This document shows, one piece after another, positions 31,611 to 40,226 of a stretch of DNA of 64,000 nucleotides. This DNA comes from Chitinophaga sancti (GTDB lineage: Bacteria > Bacteroidota > Bacteroidia > Chitinophagales > Chitinophagaceae), in assembly GCF_034087045.1 (NCBI RefSeq), contig NZ_CP139247.1, forward strand, positions 1,860,001 to 1,924,000. Direction: 5' to 3'. The translations under genes were made by a program, and so were the position numbers. The first letter of the stretch is position 1. Every line of letters starts with the position of its first letter. The notes beneath the pieces were generated by a model. The model was not told the DNA's origin and searched no databases. It saw only the letters and a program-made list of their open reading frames with translations.

Positions 31611-33809
31611 ATGAAAGTTTTTAGGAGGGTATTTACTATCTGTGGGTTTGTCATGTTTGCACACTCGTCTGTGTCGGCACAATTGAATAAGCCGGCAGCA
31701 CTTGCACTCATTAAACGTGTTTTGCCTACACAGGCAGCTTCTTTTGAGGTAGGTGAATTGCCTGCTTCCGAAGCAAAAGATGTATTTGAGATTACACCAT
31801 ACCAGGGAAAGATCTTGTTAAAAGGGAATAATGGAGTTGCAGTTGCTTCTGCCCTGTATTATTACCTGACTGAATATTGCCATTGCCAGATCACCTGGAA
31901 TGGTACACATCTGAAACTACCGGCAAAATTGCCAATGCCGGTAGCTACCGTAAAGAAAACCACACCTTATCAATATCGTTATTACCTGAACTATTGCACA
32001 TTCAACTACAGCATGAGCTGGTGGGATTGGAAGCGCTGGCAAAAGGAGATCGACTGGATGGCGATGCATGGTATCAATATGCCGCTGGCCATTACAGGGG
32101 AAGAGTATACCTGGTATGAGGTGTATAAACAAATGGGCTTTACAGACAAAGAGCTGGAAGGGTTCTTTTGTGGCCCGGCTTACTTCTCCTGGTTCTGGAT
32201 GGGTAACTTAGATGGCTGGGGTGGCCCGTTGCCTCTTAGCTGGATGAAGAGTCATAAGACCTTGCAACAACAAATCGTAAAGCAGGAACGTGAGTTAGGA
32301 ATGACACCCGTATTACCTGCATTTACAGGACATGTACCGGCAGCCTTCAAAGAGAAATATCCTCAGGCAAAACTGAAAGCGACGAACTGGAATAATGGTT
32401 TTGCAGATACCTACATCTTAGATTCAGAAGATCCTTTGTTTGCAAAAATTGGTAAGCAGTTTTTAGAAACACAGACAAAGCTGTTTGGAACAGATCATTT
32501 GTATTCAGCAGATACATTCAATGAGAATGAACCCCCTTCTGATGATCCGGAGTTCCTCTCTAAATTAAGTGCACGGATTTATGAGGGCATGAGACAGGCG
32601 GATACCAGTGCGGTGTGGGTCATGCAGGGATGGCTGTTTTATAGTGATCGTAAGTTCTGGAAGGCTCCACAGATCGAAGCGCTGTTGAAAGCAGTGCCGG
32701 ATAATAAAATGATCCTGTTAGACCTGGCCGCAGAGATTGAACCAGTATGGAAAAGAACAGATGCATTCTATGGCAAGCCATGGATCTGGAACCAGCTGAA
32801 CAACTTCGGTGGCAATGTGAACCTGTTTGGTCGTTTGGAAGGTGTAGCGGCAGGACCCGCACTGGCATTGCAGGATCCGAATTCAAAGAACCTGAAAGGG
32901 ATTGGATTGACCATGGAAGCGATAGAGAATAATCCGGTGATCTATGAACTGACCATGCAGCATACCTGGCAAACAGACCCTATACAGCTGGATGAGTGGC
33001 TGAAAAAATATGCACGTAACCGTTATGGTGTGGATAATGATGCTTTGGTACAGGCATGGCAGGTATTGAGAAAGACGGCTTATAATGGACAGACGATACG
33101 CGATGGAGCAGAGTCGATCATTACCGGCAGACCTACATTTGATAGTACTACCATATGGACAAGAACTAAGCTGAACTATGCGCCATTGGACCTGGTTCCT
33201 GCATGGGACTTATTCATACAGGCTGCTAAGAAAGGCGTGCGTACGGATGGATTTACGTATGACCTGGTAGATGTGACAAGACAGGTGATGGCGAACTATG
33301 CCACGCCTTTGCAACAGCAGTTTGTGAGCGCTTATAAGGCACGCAATATGGCCGGGTTTCATAAATATAGCAAAGCATATCTGGAATTGATAGATGATAT
33401 GGATCGCTTATTAGCTACGAAAAAAGATTTTCTGTTAGGACCATGGATTGCGAGTGCGCGCAACTGGGGTACTACTCCTGCAGAAAAGGCGCTGTACGAA
33501 CAGAATGCCCGTGACCTGATCACCTTGTGGGGAGATGCGGAGAGTCCATTGCATGAATATGCAAACAGGCAATGGAGTGGGTTGCTCAAGGATTTTTACA
33601 AGGCACGCTGGGAGCAGTTCTTTGATTACCTGATGACGGAGGAACGACCGGATTTCAAAGCGTTTGATAAGAAGATCAGTCAGTGGGAGTGGCAGTTTGT
33701 AAAGACACAGAAGAACTATCCTTTGACTACCAGTGGCGATCCGGTCGTGGTATCACTGCAGATGTATACAAAATATCATGACCTAATAGTTGCAGCTTAT
33801 GAAAGATAA
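31611..33809 (+). CDS. GH89 alpha-N-acetylglucosaminidase, exported (NAGLU homologue)
   Basis: 732 residues from the ATG at 31611 (MKVFRRVFTICGFVMFAHSS), a signal peptide. The earlier start at 31566 is not signal-like. The domain order is that of human NAGLU: a small N-terminal domain (VASALYYYLTEYCHCQITWN), then a TIM barrel with YRYYLNYCTFNYSMSWWDW, NMPLAITGEEYTWYEVYKQMG, the catalytic-site strand YSADTFNENEPPSDDP, and LLDLAAEIEPVWKRTDAFYG then KPWIWNQLNNFGGN, followed by an alpha-helical C-terminal domain. In human NAGLU the two catalytic glutamates lie in the matching FNE and DLxAE positions, and both are present here. The stop overlaps the start of an HGSNAT-like gene by 11 bp, so translation is coupled. 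Confidence 0.93.
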   Translation: MKVFRRVFTICGFVMFAHSSVSAQLNKPAALALIKRVLPTQAASFEVGELPASEAKDVFEITPYQGKILLKGNNGVAVASALYYYLTEYCHCQITWNGTHLKLPAKLPMPVATVKKTTPYQYRYYLNYCTFNYSMSWWDWKRWQKEIDWMAMHGINMPLAITGEEYTWYEVYKQMGFTDKELEGFFCGPAYFSWFWMGNLDGWGGPLPLSWMKSHKTLQQQIVKQERELGMTPVLPAFTGHVPAAFKEKYPQAKLKATNWNNGFADTYILDSEDPLFAKIGKQFLETQTKLFGTDHLYSADTFNENEPPSDDPEFLSKLSARIYEGMRQADTSAVWVMQGWLFYSDRKFWKAPQIEALLKAVPDNKMILLDLAAEIEPVWKRTDAFYGKPWIWNQLNNFGGNVNLFGRLEGVAAGPALALQDPNSKNLKGIGLTMEAIENNPVIYELTMQHTWQTDPIQLDEWLKKYARNRYGVDNDALVQAWQVLRKTAYNGQTIRDGAESIITGRPTFDSTTIWTRTKLNYAPLDLVPAWDLFIQAAKKGVRTDGFTYDLVDVTRQVMANYATPLQQQFVSAYKARNMAGFHKYSKAYLELIDDMDRLLATKKDFLLGPWIASARNWGTTPAEKALYEQNARDLITLWGDAESPLHEYANRQWSGLLKDFYKARWEQFFDYLMTEERPDFKAFDKKISQWEWQFVKTQKNYPLTTSGDPVVVSLQMYTKYHDLIVAAYER

Positions 33810-34932
33810 TCAACGATTGCAGTCATTGGACGCACTGAGAGGGTTTGATATGTTCTGGATTATGAGTGGGGAGCATATTATTCATACAATGGCGAAGGCC
33901 ATGAAGTGGGCGCCGGTAGAATGGATGTCAGCACAGTTGAATCATACGGAGTGGAATGGGTTTACTTTTTATGATATGATATTTCCGTTGTTCCTGTTTA
34001 TAGCCGGGGTGACGATGCCATTGTCGTTGCAAAAGAAGATGGATGTGGCGGGTGTAAAGTATACTTATTTATTGCCCGGCGAGGAGAAGCGGAAGCTCTA
34101 TAAGGTAATGCTGAAGCGGGCTTTGATATTGGTGGTATTGGGTTTTATCGTGAATGGGTTATTGAAGTTTAATGGATTGGAGAATACAAGATTTCCAAGT
34201 GTGTTGGGAAGGATAGGATTGGCGTGGTTCTTTGCAGGATTGATTAGTTTGAACTTTTCTGTGAAGGGACAGGTGTATTGGTTAGTTGGGATACTGTTGG
34301 GATATTGGGCATTGATGATGTGGGTGCCGGTGCCGGGGTATGGAGCGGGGGTATTGACGATGGATGGATCGTTGGAGTCTTATATTGATAGGGTGTTAGT
34401 GCCAGGGAGGTTGCATGATAAGGTGCATGATCCGGAGGGTGTGTTGTCAACATTGCCGGCGATCGGGACGGCGCTGTTAGGCACGCTGGCAGGAACTTTT
34501 ATACAGAGAGGGGTGCAAACGCCGTTGAGAAAAGGTGTAATGATATTTGTCTTTGGAGCGGTGTTGGTGTTGTTAGGATATGTATGGGGTTTCAGTTTCC
34601 CTATTAATAAGCGACTGTGGACGAGTTCTTTTGTATTGTATGCAGGTGGTTTTAGCTTGTTGTTCCTGGCAGTGTTTTATCTGATAATAGATGTGTGGGG
34701 ATTTAGGAAATGGGCATTCCCATTTGTGATTATTGGTACGAATTCAATCCTGATCTATATGGCGGCAGAGGGGATGGTAGATTTTAGATATACTGCAGGG
34801 TTTGTGTTTAATGGGGTAATACAATATGCGCCGTTATTGTGGCAGCCGGTGTTTGCGGCAATGTCAGTGACGTTTGTACAGTTATGTTTGTTGTATGTTT
34901 TGTACAGGAATAAATTGTTCCTGAAAATTTAA
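33799..34932 (+). CDS. HGSNAT-like membrane acetyltransferase (DUF5009/COG4299)
   Basis: 377 residues with about ten membrane helices. It starts with the family hallmark RLQSLDALRGFDMFWIMSG and has LNHTEWNGFTFYDMIFPLFL. His49 in that motif aligns with the active-site histidine of human heparan-alpha-glucosaminide N-acetyltransferase. Helices such as KRALILVVLGFIVNGLLKFN and the GTNSILIYMAAEG segment are also typical. The human enzyme moves acetyl from cytosolic acetyl-CoA across the membrane to terminal glucosamine. It overlaps the GH89 gene by 11 bp. The coding DNA is AT- and T/G-rich at third positions compared with its neighbours. The donor and acceptor here are inferred. Confidence 0.85.
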   Translation: MKDNQRLQSLDALRGFDMFWIMSGEHIIHTMAKAMKWAPVEWMSAQLNHTEWNGFTFYDMIFPLFLFIAGVTMPLSLQKKMDVAGVKYTYLLPGEEKRKLYKVMLKRALILVVLGFIVNGLLKFNGLENTRFPSVLGRIGLAWFFAGLISLNFSVKGQVYWLVGILLGYWALMMWVPVPGYGAGVLTMDGSLESYIDRVLVPGRLHDKVHDPEGVLSTLPAIGTALLGTLAGTFIQRGVQTPLRKGVMIFVFGAVLVLLGYVWGFSFPINKRLWTSSFVLYAGGFSLLFLAVFYLIIDVWGFRKWAFPFVIIGTNSILIYMAAEGMVDFRYTAGFVFNGVIQYAPLLWQPVFAAMSVTFVQLCLLYVLYRNKLFLKI

Positions 34933-34937
34933 AAGGA

Positions 34938-34970
34938 GAGGCCGTATCATACTTTGATACGGCCTCTTTT
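34938..34970. terminator. Terminator after the HGSNAT-like gene
   Basis: GAGGCCGTATCA / TGATACGGCCTC, 12-bp arms, five-base loop, followed by TTTTAA, 6 bp after the stop. Confidence 0.88.
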
Positions 34971-35049
34971 AATTCGGGTTCCTGGTGGAGGTGGGGTAGT
35001 CTATTAAGTAATTTTGAGAGGTTTATTTATTATTGATACAACTTCTTTT

Positions 35050-35916
35050 TTACTTAAATAAACCAAGAATATTTAGTTTGTCTATTATCAGTAACAATAC
35101 AAAAACAAAGATTGATAAAACCGTAAAGCCAATGACTGTATAAGCAAAGTAGTGGATGGTCCATTGCAAAGCAATTTTCAACCTGTGGATAAATGAGATA
35201 GATTGAGCAGTCGCACCTTCATACAATGACAACTTAACTGTACAGAATTCATTTTCTGTATTGAAATTTCCTAAATCAACACCGAGGTTTTGCAACCTGT
35301 CTTCCAATTCCAATTGTCTATCATAAATAGGTAACAATTCCTGGTTCGTACCGGGTTGTTTTTTCAACGCTTCTAATGATGCAACAGTTTTTTCTAAAGA
35401 AACTTTCTGCGCATTCAGTTGTCTATACTCATTCGTTTTATCAACTTTCGTAATTGACATAGACCTGATGACACCAATACCCTGTATCTCATGATAGAAC
35501 GAATCAAACGTTTCAGGATTCACGCCAATCATCAAATGCAACTCCCGGTCACCTTTTCTCCCTAATGCTTTTTCATATTGGATCATGGCTTTGTAGGATT
35601 CTATTTTCTTTCGCACATTTTCTTCGTCCTTTGGAAAGTTACTGGTGGTCGTTCTTACCACTGCGGTTTTCTCATACTTTTGATTAGTGGAAAAATCCGG
35701 TTGTGGGCCTGCTGTAGGAGCCATTTTCATTTTAGATGTGGCATAATTCTTTCTCAGTCCATTCACCTGATCAAAGTAATTCTCATAATAATCCCCGGTA
35801 CTATTCGTGTTTGACGCGACATATCCATAAATCAATCTGAAAATAAATAGCACACAGAATACTCCCGCTCCCCAGCGGAAGAGACGCCAGAACCTGGCCT
35901 TAATTGAGGTTTGCAT
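35050..35916 (-). CDS. DUF4349 membrane protein
   Basis: 288 residues. One N-terminal membrane helix (about 15-33) precedes an extracytoplasmic region with the DUF4349 pattern: a beta-alpha part (GDRELHLMIGVNPETFDSFY then VIRSMSITKVDKTNEYRQL), a long coiled coil (about 170-225), then CTVKLSLYEG and a C-terminal helix (about 255-282). This domain is widespread in lipoproteins of unknown function. It lies 27 bp downstream of topB and is probably cotranscribed with it, but no functional tie is known. Confidence 0.8.
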   Translation of the reverse strand: MQTSIKARFWRLFRWGAGVFCVLFIFRLIYGYVASNTNSTGDYYENYFDQVNGLRKNYATSKMKMAPTAGPQPDFSTNQKYEKTAVVRTTTSNFPKDEENVRKKIESYKAMIQYEKALGRKGDRELHLMIGVNPETFDSFYHEIQGIGVIRSMSITKVDKTNEYRQLNAQKVSLEKTVASLEALKKQPGTNQELLPIYDRQLELEDRLQNLGVDLGNFNTENEFCTVKLSLYEGATAQSISFIHRLKIALQWTIHYFAYTVIGFTVLSIFVFVLLLIIDKLNILGLFK

Positions 35917-35943
35917 AGTTTAAAATTGTAATGTGAAAATAGG

Positions 35944-38082
35944 TTAATTTTCTACTGAAATACCAAATTCTGCATTCAGTACCAACTTACCCTCTGCCGT
36001 TGTGCCATCAGGTAATTTCAGTCCTTTTAATTTAGTGGTTTTCCCTTTGGTCAGCAGATCAATCATTTGTTTATCTGATAGTTTCTTCCCATGGGTTTCA
36101 AAAGGAACCTTGAATCCGCATACTTTAAAGTTGGAACACCCATACGCTGCATTCCCTTTGAGTAAAGGATGCTCTTTACATTTGGGGCATTGCATGCTGG
36201 AAATTTCCTGTTTGGGTTTAGGTGCTTTTTTAGGTTTATCTTCTTTTTCAGGCGCCGTTGCTGGTGCGGGCGCTGGCGTTTGCACAGCTACAATTGTTTT
36301 GTAAGAGGCGTTCTTCACTTCTTGTGTCAGGTCCACCACCATCTGGATCAGTTCCTGTTTAAAGGTATCCAGCTGGTATTCCCCTTTTTCTATCTGTCTT
36401 AATTTCCGCTCCCATTGACCAGTCAGCTCTGCACTTTTCAGCAGGTCGGAAGTAATGGTATCGATCAGGTCCATACCGGTTTGGGTAGCGAACAGGTTCT
36501 TCTTTCTCTTCTCTATGTATTTACGTCTGAACAGGGTTTCGATGATATTCGCACGGGTAGAAGGACGGCCGATACCGTTGTCCTTCATTAGTTCTCTCAT
36601 TTCTTCGTCGTCTACCTGCTTACCGGCGGTTTCCATAGCACGGAGCAAGGTGGCTTCCGTAAATGCTTTTGGAGGCGTGGTTTTACCCTGGTGTACCCTT
36701 GGAGTATGAGGACCGCTTTCACCCACTACAAATACGGGCAGTACTTTTTCCTCGATTTCTTCTTTGCCGTCTTTGGTTTCTTTTGGAGCGGGTGCATCAT
36801 TGGCATACACTTCTTTCCAGCCGGGTTCCAATATCTGTTTACCTGTCACCTTGAATTCAACCTGGCCTACTACACCCAATACGGTGGTGTTCGAAATCTT
36901 ACATTCCGGGTAGAAGGCAGCGATAAAGCGTCTGGCCACCAGGTCGTAAATGCGCTTTTCTTCCAGCGGAAGATTGCTGGGATATTCACCCGTAGGAATG
37001 ATGGCATGGTGATCCGTTACCTTTTTATCGTCAAAGACGGTTTTAAGTTTGGGGATCGGTTTCGCCAGTATAGGGGCCGTCAGGTTGGCGTATGGTTTCA
37101 GGTCCTGTAAGATCCCTTCAACTTTTGGATGGAGATCTTCAGAGAGGTAGGTGGTATCCACTCTTGGGTAGGTGACCAGTTTTTTTTCGTACAGGCTCTG
37201 GATATATTTTAAGGTATCGTCTGCAGTGAATGCGAATTTCTTGTTGGCTTCTACCTGCAAACCTGTCAGGTCAAATAAACGAGGGTTACCTTCTTTTCCT
37301 TCCTTCTTTTCGAAACTTGTGATTTCGAAAGGATGTTGTTTCAGGTATTCCAATCCCTTATTGGCTCTATCCAGGTTTTTGATACGGTCAATAGTGGCCG
37401 TGAATTCTGTGTCGCGATAGATGGTTTTGAGCTCCCAGTATTCTTCTGATACGAAGGCGTTAATTTCCTTTTGTCTTTGTACGATCATGGCGAGGGTAGG
37501 GGTTTGCACACGGCCTATGGACAAGACGGTTTTGCCGATGGCAAACTTCTTGGTAAAGAGGCGGGTGGCGTTCATACCCAGTAGCCAGTCGCCAATAGCG
37601 CGGGCACTACCTGCTGCGTATAAGTTATCGTACTGGTTAGCGTCTTTGAGTTTCTGGAAACCATCGCGGATGGCTTGTTCTGTCAGGGAGGAAATCCACA
37701 GCCTTTTCACAGGTGCGGAACATTGGGCTTTGAGTAATACCCAACGTTGAATGAGTTCTCCTTCCTGCCCGGCATCCCCGCAGTTGATCACCTCATCACA
37801 GGCTTGCACTAAGGTTTCGATGACTTTGAATTGCTTTTCTACCCCACTGTTAGATATGAGTTTAATACCGAAGTGGGAGGGGATCATGGGTAGATCTTCC
37901 AGTCGCCAGAATTTCCATTGCTCGGTGTAATCGTGGGGTTCTTTGAGGGTACAGAAGTGCCCGAAGGTCCAGGTGACCTGGTACCCGTTTCCTTCATAGT
38001 ATCCATCTTTGCGTGTTTTAGCGCCGATTACTTCAGCGATGTCGCGGGCGACACTGGGTTTTTCTGCAATGCAAACCTTCAT
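35944..38082 (-). CDS. topB: DNA topoisomerase III (type IA)
   Basis: 712 residues. The Toprim domain starts KVCIAEKPSVARDIAEVIGA and has INCGDAGQEGELIQRWVLL. The catalytic tyrosine is in the family motif KKLVTYPRVDTTYLSEDL, and GIGRPSTRANIIETLFRRKY closes the core. The C-terminus carries a four-cysteine zinc module (MQCPKCKEHPL, YGCSNFKVCGF) and then a topo-C-repeat-like domain (GKTTKLKGLKLPDGTTAEGK). It relaxes and decatenates single-stranded regions of DNA. Plasmid and ICE copies of topB are common in Bacteroidota, but no mobility genes are seen here, so this looks chromosomal. Confidence 0.93.
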   Translation of the reverse strand: MKVCIAEKPSVARDIAEVIGAKTRKDGYYEGNGYQVTWTFGHFCTLKEPHDYTEQWKFWRLEDLPMIPSHFGIKLISNSGVEKQFKVIETLVQACDEVINCGDAGQEGELIQRWVLLKAQCSAPVKRLWISSLTEQAIRDGFQKLKDANQYDNLYAAGSARAIGDWLLGMNATRLFTKKFAIGKTVLSIGRVQTPTLAMIVQRQKEINAFVSEEYWELKTIYRDTEFTATIDRIKNLDRANKGLEYLKQHPFEITSFEKKEGKEGNPRLFDLTGLQVEANKKFAFTADDTLKYIQSLYEKKLVTYPRVDTTYLSEDLHPKVEGILQDLKPYANLTAPILAKPIPKLKTVFDDKKVTDHHAIIPTGEYPSNLPLEEKRIYDLVARRFIAAFYPECKISNTTVLGVVGQVEFKVTGKQILEPGWKEVYANDAPAPKETKDGKEEIEEKVLPVFVVGESGPHTPRVHQGKTTPPKAFTEATLLRAMETAGKQVDDEEMRELMKDNGIGRPSTRANIIETLFRRKYIEKRKKNLFATQTGMDLIDTITSDLLKSAELTGQWERKLRQIEKGEYQLDTFKQELIQMVVDLTQEVKNASYKTIVAVQTPAPAPATAPEKEDKPKKAPKPKQEISSMQCPKCKEHPLLKGNAAYGCSNFKVCGFKVPFETHGKKLSDKQMIDLLTKGKTTKLKGLKLPDGTTAEGKLVLNAEFGISVEN

Positions 38083-38129
38083 AAATTACATTCCCTGATG
38101 GGGCAGGCAAATGTAGGAAAACAAAACCA

Positions 38130-38170
38130 CGAAAAAATCGATTTTACCGAAGGTAAAATCGATTTTTTCG
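38130..38170. terminator. Perfect 19-bp-arm hairpin after the zinc finger gene
   Basis: Left arm 38130-38148, loop GAA 38149-38151, right arm 38152-38170, no mismatches, about 70 bp beyond the zinc-finger stop on the minus strand. The outer 11 bases, CGAAAAAATCG, equal those of the hairpin at 28650. Confidence 0.75.
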
Positions 38171-38238
38171 CAAGGGGTATGGCCTGCGGCCGGCTGGGAA
38201 GGCTATCAGGTATTCATCGGTTAGCCGGAAAATGCTAT

Positions 38239-38505
38239 TTAATAATCAACAAACTGTTCATCCACATAACACCACAACCATCTCTCTCCCGGCTCTGCCG
38301 AGATCACCACCGGATGTTGTGTTTTATGAAAATGCTTCGTCATATGCTTCTCCGGCGACTGGTCGCAACATAAAGTTGCGCCGCAGGTCTGACAGGTACG
38401 AAGGTGCACCCAGTCCGAACCTATTTTTACGCACTCTTCGCATACATGCTCCTCATCAACTTTGAGTGTTTTGATCGCTGTAATATGTGAACAAATTTCT
38501 GACAT
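38239..38505 (-). CDS. Small UBP-type zinc finger protein
   Basis: 88 residues, all of it a ZnF-UBP domain. Likely zinc ligands are C5 and H7 (ICSHI), C22 and C25 (VCEEC), C38, C41 and C46 (CQTCGATLC), and H54, H58 and H64 (EKHMTKHFHKTQH). It ends with RWLWCYVDEQFV, the strand that in eukaryotic members contacts the ubiquitin tail. In eukaryotes this domain binds the free C-terminal Gly-Gly of ubiquitin. No ubiquitin-like protein is encoded here. It starts 6 bp after the TrxR-like fusion gene, so the two are cotranscribed. Fusions of this finger to cNMP/TrxR-like proteins are known in other bacteria, which supports a shared function. Confidence 0.85.
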   Translation of the reverse strand: MSEICSHITAIKTLKVDEEHVCEECVKIGSDWVHLRTCQTCGATLCCDQSPEKHMTKHFHKTQHPVVISAEPGERWLWCYVDEQFVDY

Positions 38506-38511
38506 AGTTAT

Positions 38512-40203
38512 TTATTTCACCTCTGCGAGGTATTTGTGTACAAAACTGATGGCCATAGACCCTTCGCCTACAGCTGCCGCCACCCTGTTCATGGCATTTG
38601 CCCTTACATCGCCGGCTGCAAAAATGCCCGGACAACTGGTTTCCAACAGATAAGGATCTCTCTGCTGTTTCCAGATCTGCTCAAACTCAGGGTGCGTGAA
38701 CAGGTCCCGACCCGTTTCTATAAAGCCTTTATCGTTCTTGATGATATTCATTTCCAGCCACTCTGTAAATGGTTTCGCACCAATAAAGATGTACAATCCA
38801 TCTGCATGTTCCTGTGTCTGCTCACCTGTTTTGGTGTTGGAAATAATCAGGCATTCCAGTCTGTCAGATCCTCTGGCTTCCACCACTTCAGCAAATGGGC
38901 GTACATGAATATTATCCGTTTCCACGATCCTGTCTATAAGGTAGGCAGACATAGTACTGGACAAATCTTCTCTGCGAATGAGGATATTCACATTCCTTGC
39001 AAACTTGGAAAGATACATAGCTGCCTGTCCGGCAGAGTTACCGCCACCTACTATGAACACATCTTTATCTTTGCAGGCAGGGGCCTCTGTCATAGCAGCA
39101 CCATAATAAATACCGGCACCTGTAAAATCAGCTACACCCTTTGTATCCAGTGTGCGGTAATCCACACCTGTGGTAATTACCACACTCCGGCTGTTTACAA
39201 ATGTGTCGTCTTCCATGATGATCTTATTGTATCCACCTGTTTGCTCAATGGCTTTCACAGACTGTGGGGTGATGAACTCTGTTCCTAAACGTTGTGCCTG
39301 AGAGATGGCTCTGCGGGCCAGATCAGCACCACTCAATCCCTTTGGAAAACCTAAGTAGTTTTCAATTCTGGAACTGGTGCCTGCCTGTCCGCCGGGGGCA
39401 CGTTTCTCTATCAGCAGTGTTTTCAATCCTTCAGAAGCGCCATACACACCCGCTGCTAAACCTGCAGGTCCTGCACCAATAATCACTACATCGTATACCT
39501 CATGCTTGATCTGTGGATTCAGGCCTACTTTGCGGGCAGTGTCCTGTATAGAAGGATTGGAGAGGAAAGTGCCATCTTCGAAGAAGATCACAGGTACATC
39601 CTTTTCATCCAGTTTATTCAGGGCAAGCAGGTTACAACCTTCCTGGTTGGTATGTATATCCAGCCATTTATAAGGAATGAGGTTCCCTGCCAGAAAATCT
39701 TTAATGGCATGGCAGGTGCGGGAGTACTGGTACCCAACGACCTTGATGCCTTTGAATTCCGGGTGATAATCACTTTTCCAGTCATCCAGCAGATCATCTA
39801 TCACAGGGTAGAGTTTGTCTTCTGGCGGATCCCATGGCTTAACCAGATAGTAATCCAGTTGTACAGTATTGATGGCTTTAATAGCTGCATCCGTATCAGA
39901 GTAAGCCGTGAGCAATACCCTTTTTGCATCCGGGTAAAATTTGATCGCCTTTTCAAGGAAAGTCACCCCATCCATCACCGGCATGCGCTGATCGCTGATG
40001 AACATGGCGATGGTTTCCCCTTTGTTCTTCAGTTCCAGCAGGCTATTGAGCGCTTCCTGCACATCGGTGGTACTGATGATCTTATAATGCTGTCTATACT
40101 TGTTTTTCAAGTCACGCACAATCGCCCGCAAAACATGCGGATCATCGTCAATACAAAGAATAATAGGTTGATTCGTATTTTTCTCAGTGTCTTTATCTGG
40201 CAT
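38512..40203 (-). CDS. Fusion: receiver, glutaredoxin-like, thioredoxin-reductase-like domains
   Basis: 563 residues. A receiver domain (about 13-130) has D19-D21, phospho-acceptor D71 in MFISDQRMPVMDG and YLVKPWDPP. A glutaredoxin-like domain follows (about 150-235): IKVVGYQYSRTCHAIKDFLA with one cysteine instead of CxxC, then DVPVIFFEDGTFL. Last is an FAD/NAD reductase domain (about 240-560): VVIIGAGPAGLAAGVYGASE, DVFIVGGGNSAGQAAMYLSK and CPGIFAAGDVRANAMNRVAA. Where true thioredoxin reductases have CATC there is YYGAAMTEAPAC, so the redox-active disulfide is absent. It probably senses or passes electrons rather than reducing thioredoxin. It lies between the histidine kinase (23 bp) and the zinc finger gene (6 bp). 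The kinase is the likely phosphodonor. Confidence 0.88.
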   Translation of the reverse strand: MPDKDTEKNTNQPIILCIDDDPHVLRAIVRDLKNKYRQHYKIISTTDVQEALNSLLELKNKGETIAMFISDQRMPVMDGVTFLEKAIKFYPDAKRVLLTAYSDTDAAIKAINTVQLDYYLVKPWDPPEDKLYPVIDDLLDDWKSDYHPEFKGIKVVGYQYSRTCHAIKDFLAGNLIPYKWLDIHTNQEGCNLLALNKLDEKDVPVIFFEDGTFLSNPSIQDTARKVGLNPQIKHEVYDVVIIGAGPAGLAAGVYGASEGLKTLLIEKRAPGGQAGTSSRIENYLGFPKGLSGADLARRAISQAQRLGTEFITPQSVKAIEQTGGYNKIIMEDDTFVNSRSVVITTGVDYRTLDTKGVADFTGAGIYYGAAMTEAPACKDKDVFIVGGGNSAGQAAMYLSKFARNVNILIRREDLSSTMSAYLIDRIVETDNIHVRPFAEVVEARGSDRLECLIISNTKTGEQTQEHADGLYIFIGAKPFTEWLEMNIIKNDKGFIETGRDLFTHPEFEQIWKQQRDPYLLETSCPGIFAAGDVRANAMNRVAAAVGEGSMAISFVHKYLAEVK

Positions 40204-40226
40204 AAGCGCACCGTTTTTTTAGTGAA

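Noticed and set aside
35944..38082. topB as a sign of an integrative conjugative element
   Set aside because: No integrase, relaxase, tra genes or attachment repeats were seen. The neighbours are ordinary chromosomal genes.
38512..40203. Annotation as plain thioredoxin reductase
   Set aside because: The CATC redox motif is replaced by a sequence without a CxxC, and the protein has added receiver and Grx-like domains.
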